The notes below the pieces were generated by a model, which was given only the letters and a program-made list of their open reading frames with translations, was not told where the DNA came from and searched no databases. A stretch of DNA of 64,000 nucleotides, taken from contig NC_066598.1 in assembly GCF_905475345.1 (NCBI RefSeq), forward strand, positions 1,407,001 through 1,471,000. The letters are read 5' to 3'. Positions 59,515-64,000 of this stretch are shown here, piece after piece; the stretch's first letter is position 1, and each line of letters starts with the position of its first letter. A program made the position numbers and the translations under genes. The stretch comes from Vespula vulgaris. Taxonomy: Eukaryota > Arthropoda > Insecta > Hymenoptera > Vespidae.

Positions 59515-62500
59515 AAAAAGGAAAAAAATGTAAAAAGAAAAAGAAAGAAGAACAGCCATCGAACTCGTTTAATGTAATTTAGAAAAAGTCCGAAGGGTGT
59601 GTGATATTTTATCGAAGGATAACTCATATTAATTCACTAATTCTGATCTCGTTAATGTTAAATAATTTCCGAATCTTTACGTTTCTATTTTATCGTTTTC
59701 TTTAATTTCTTTTTTTTTTTTATCTCTAATGATTGATTATTTTTTCCGTCTCTGTTCTCTTTGTAATCTTCGCAGAACATCCGTAGTACGTGGCTTTGCG
59801 TAGAAACGAATCTTTAATATTGTTACTATTTGATATATATATATATATAGACAGTATTAATGAATCTCATTTTTGCTACAAATTTTTTATCGAAACGAAC
59901 GAAAAATAGGTGTGTATGTTACTTACATATGTTACGTGCACTTGCTGTGGTAACGAGGTGTATTTTTTTCATCGACTACATCTCGTCGGAAAAAAAAGAA
60001 ATACAAAGAAAGAAAGAAAAAAAAAAAAAGAAAGAGAAACAAGAAGGGAAGTAAAAAGTAATTATAACAGCAATTGCATTCCTACGATTTTTCTTGCCAT
60101 TTATATTATTCTTTTTTCTTTTTTTTTCGTCCGACGGCGTGTAATTCCGAATACGAGTACAAATAATATTGGGATTTCTTTTTAAATAATAATTATGATA
60201 ATTAATCGCATTAGTTTATGGCTAATTAGACAGCATTTATAGACGATTGATTTCTTTTTTTTTTCCACCATTAAGTTAATGATAATTCGACTGATCGGAA
60301 TTTTCTTTTTGAGAAAATGACGGTGCAATGATTAATAAATTGCACCATCGCATCCCCAACGAAGATGCATCGAGAAGACTAATATACATACATATATATA
60401 AATATATATAAATATCTAACGTATAACCATTCCATCCAAGATGATCCTTGAAAAGGTGTAAAAAGTTTTTTAACAATCTAATCGTATCAAAAACTTGTGC
60501 TCTTTGAGATAAAAAGAAGAAAAATAAAAAAACAAAAAAAGAAAAGAAAAAATAATAAAAATAAATAATTAGACGAGATAAGTACGCCGAAAAAAAGAAC
60601 GGAAAGTGAAAGAGAAACAAACACATGTACGAAGATCTTGTACGAAGAAAAAAAAAAAGAAAAGATAAGAAGAAAAAAAAAGAGAAGAGAAGAAATGTTG
60701 GGAACGTCGGCGAATTGTGCTCCTTTTTTTCTTTAAAAATGACTATAAACTCGGTTTGTAGAATAGATTGTAAAAAAACGAAACAGGTGGTGTATATTTG
60801 CGATTTTTTTTTTTCTTTAGAAAAAAGAAACATAAAAGAGAGAAGTTATGCGAATGTATAGATCTTATATATCGATGTACATTAAATATTTAGATGCACA
60901 TCATCAATATCTTCGTTACAGTACGTGTAACAAGTATTACGATGATGAATTTTTTATTCGATCATTTGAAACACATTAATTATTAAGAAATTAATGTTAT
61001 TATGAGTAACGAAGATATCGATGGGTGTGAAAGAAATATAGAAACGATATGTATAATACAGATTATTTGTATATAATTTTGTATATGTATATATATATAG
61101 ACACAGATACAGTACACAGAATGAAAACACATGCATAAACTAATTTCTAGATTGATCACGTTAAACTTTAACATTGAATAACACGTAACAACTATTTCGA
61201 GCTTTATATTTGTAAAATAGAAACTCTTATTATAATCCGTCGTTATTTGCGTGTACCTATGCATATACAAAAGGAATCACACATACATACATACATACAT
61301 ACATACACATATATACACGTGTACACGAGCTTCCTGTTGTTTGATGCACTTTTAAAAACAAATATTTGTCATCTGTGATAATCAAAAATAAGAATTAATT
61401 CTTTTCATTTGAATATCATAGTTTCAACATACTACATCGAGGAAAATAAAAACCCTATTGTGTGTGTGTGTGTGTGTGTGTGGACGTATGAACGAGTGTG
61501 TAAAGCTTATTATTATATAATGTATAAAATTATTGTCATTTTCTTCTGTCTGATTCGACAAGAAAATGAATTGTATAATATTTTCCATGAAATCTTAAAA
61601 AGTGATTCATTAACGCGACGTATGTATATGTGTACGACAATGAAGTTTTTAATCAAATTTTGGATTATTATCTTGGAGAGAACATTGAAAAAATCTATCA
61701 AATTCGAATGCCTACATTGTTCAAAAAAAAAGAAAAAACAAGAGAACAATAAGACGAAACAAAAGAAAATAAAACAAAAAGAAAAAGAAGGGCTATGAAA
61801 TGTTTAAATCGTTCGATCCATTAACTCGAACCACAAATAATTACGTAAATTATCCGAATAAAGACGGAAATGAGTTTACTATTTCGCTCTAATGTTTCTA
61901 ACAATCATTAGTCTCAAATATCGACGACTTAACGACCCTAATTTGATCTGAAAAGGGAAACGAATGACGATTGTAAAAAAAAGCGTGCATCGTTAATTAT
62001 TTCCTCCTAGTTGAAACGCATGCATACACATATACACAAATAAAAACACATGAAACACATCGTATATCTTCGTAAGAAGAATTAGAAGAAGACAGACAGT
62101 ATTACTCGCTCGCATCGTTGCTCGTTATCTCTCTATTTATCTATCTATCTTTCTATCTGTCTTTCTATTTTACGCGCGAGATAATAAAAGAACGTGTGAA
62201 ATTTAAACATCGTTCCTCGTAGCAGCGTGTTGGCGAGCATCAAGAATCCTGTAAAGTTCTGTAAAGATATACTTGGGGACGTGTAGATGCGTTATTTTTA
62301 TAGGTGTTATTATACGAAAGTTATTGTACGGGCAAACAAGAGAATGTAATTCGCTTACTTTATTCGGTTCATTTAAACGTACCGAAGAAGAAGAACAAGA
62401 TTCTTTGCAAACTTAAGGTTTGATCGAAAAATCGTACTTATTCGCACGTTTATCGTAACGAAAAAAAAAAGAAAAAAAGAAAAAAAAAGAAAGAAAGAAA

Positions 62501-62628
62501 GGAAGAAAGAAAGAAAGAAAGAAATGAAATAATTTTCAAATCTGACGAATCAACAAGGGTCGATTAAATGATTAATGAGAAAAGACAAAAAAGCGTGACG
62601 TATAAAATGCGCTCGAAATATGTAATAA
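59515..62628. other. LIMK1 3'UTR and intergenic DNA, no gene seen
   Basis: AT-rich with A-rich runs at 60011-60031 and 60640-60690, (CATA)n near 61283-61306 and (GT)n at 61459-61480. Minus-strand open frames are Phe/Leu/Ser low complexity. The LIMK1 cleavage site cannot be placed. Confidence 0.6.
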
Positions 62629-62831
<203 letters not shown>

Positions 62832-62832
<1 letters not shown>

Positions 62833-64000
62833 TAATGAGTTAATGATAACGATGATAACGATAATAACAATTGTGGAAGTTATTGGATAACGTGCATAAA
62901 CAGATTCCATTGAAATTTCTGATCAAGATCGATACCAAAAGAAAGATAACACAGAGGTAAACGAAATCATTTAGATCGTCAATTTCTCTTTGCGTTTAAC
63001 GAACCGAAGTTTTGCTCAAGAATTTTTAAGCTTTTCGATTTCTACAATACTATCCGCCAAATCATCGTCGAGAATGCTCTAAGCTCGTTTCAAAATTTCG
63101 TTGAATTTTCCACGGAGGTTTCACGTGGAATTTGTAATAATTATTTGTATAGAAATATTATATTAAAAAATGGGCTTAACAAACTAATCTCGATGATGTT
63201 CGTTGGAGGCTATAGGGTCTTATAAAATGAAAGAATGCATTTAAGAATGAAGTTTTATACCTTTAGTACTCGTTACCTGTAAATTCGATGAATCCTTTTG
63301 TGCAGAGTTTTATGTAACTATATAGGGAACAAGTGTTTTATTTAACATTCCGATAATGCATTACAAGAAAAAAAAAGGAAAAGAAAAAAAAAAGAGAGAG
63401 AGAGAATAGAGAAATAAACTGTTGACGGTAAACAGCTGTTATTCGTCTGCTTTGTCATTTCCTTACAATTTATTATACAACATTTCCTCGACTATCACGT
63501 GAAAAATATTCAAACGTGTCATTTTCTGTCTGCTGCGTGTATAGTAAGAGTAGGAAATGTACCGTGCATAGTAGAGAAAAGTTTTGTTCATAATTCCATA
63601 GAATCAATAAATGATGGATCAGAGAACTTTAATAATGATTCATAGTCGAATGGTTTAACTTAATTGTGCCTCAACGATCAGATCAATAATAGATCGCGGA
63701 CGATGATGCCCTATGGAAAGGGTTGAACATATATAAATAAAGTAAAAATAAAATAAAATATAAAAAAAAGTAAACAAATTATTATGAAATGTTACTTCGA
63801 TAAAACAGAGATCTACTCTTACGAAATATTTACTGATATCGATCGGTATAGCAAAGTTTTATCGTTGTTCGATATCTTGCTCTGTCGATATAGAAGGACT
63901 TAAAGTACTATTTGATTTACTCGATCAGAAAAACATAAAATAGTGCTATGCGATAATAGCCTGATAATAGTTGATAAATGTAACTAATAATCGATAAGAT
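62832..64000. other. Intergenic, no gene seen
   Basis: AT-rich, mostly non-repetitive, without any open frame of note on either strand. GATAA and ATCGAT words are frequent toward the right edge. Confidence 0.6.

Noticed and set aside
60276..60833. 185-codon minus-strand open frame after LIMK1
   Set aside because: Phe/Leu/Ser low-complexity sequence read from A-rich runs; antisense to the likely LIMK1 3'UTR.

Overview
This window looks like nuclear chromosomal DNA from an insect, most likely an aculeate hymenopteran (bee, wasp or ant). The basis is AT-rich intergenic DNA crowded with CT/GA, AT, TTC and GATC microsatellites, GT-AG introns, and conserved single-copy metazoan genes whose products read as insect-like. 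No database search was possible. Gene names rest on recognising family-diagnostic motifs and on phase-consistent exon chains whose summed length is a whole number of codons.

Layout. Positions 1-15,890 are a gene desert of simple repeats, short inverted-repeat (MITE-like) elements and a few complex, possibly regulatory islands. 15,896-19,535 (+) is NTAN1, an N-terminal asparagine amidase. 19,536-23,868 is intergenic and holds a hAT-like inverted-repeat element and a perfect 24-bp palindrome. A compact cluster follows: WDR36/UTP21 (+, 23,869-26,728); NDC1 (-, 26,967-28,700), convergent with WDR36; PCLAF (+, 29,121-29,729), divergent from NDC1 over about 420 bp that carry an E2F-type site; an unassigned two-exon coding remnant or small gene (-, about 30,049-30,501); and CAND1 (+, 30,731-36,003), reconstructed as 17 exons and 1,236 residues. 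39,455-46,171 (+) is a TMEM205-family membrane protein gene with one 5.5-kb intron. 48,841-50,018 (-) is DCAF7. 50,550-51,500 is a tandem array of about 300-bp units. 53,519-59,514 (+) is LIM kinase (LIMK1), with a candidate 31-codon in-phase cassette exon inside its PDZ domain. 59,515-64,000 is 3'UTR and repeat-rich intergenic DNA.

The genes do not form one pathway. Several serve cell growth and division: WDR36 in 18S rRNA processing, NDC1 in nuclear pore assembly, PCLAF in PCNA-linked replication, CAND1 in cullin-RING ligase exchange. DCAF7 and LIMK1 act in kinase scaffolding and actin control. No tRNA, rRNA, CRISPR or prokaryote-type system was seen. The strongest candidates for something new are the LIMK1 cassette exon flanked by two TGCATG (Rbfox-type) motifs, the NDC1/PCLAF shared E2F promoter, the small gene next to CAND1, and several uncatalogued-looking repeat families.
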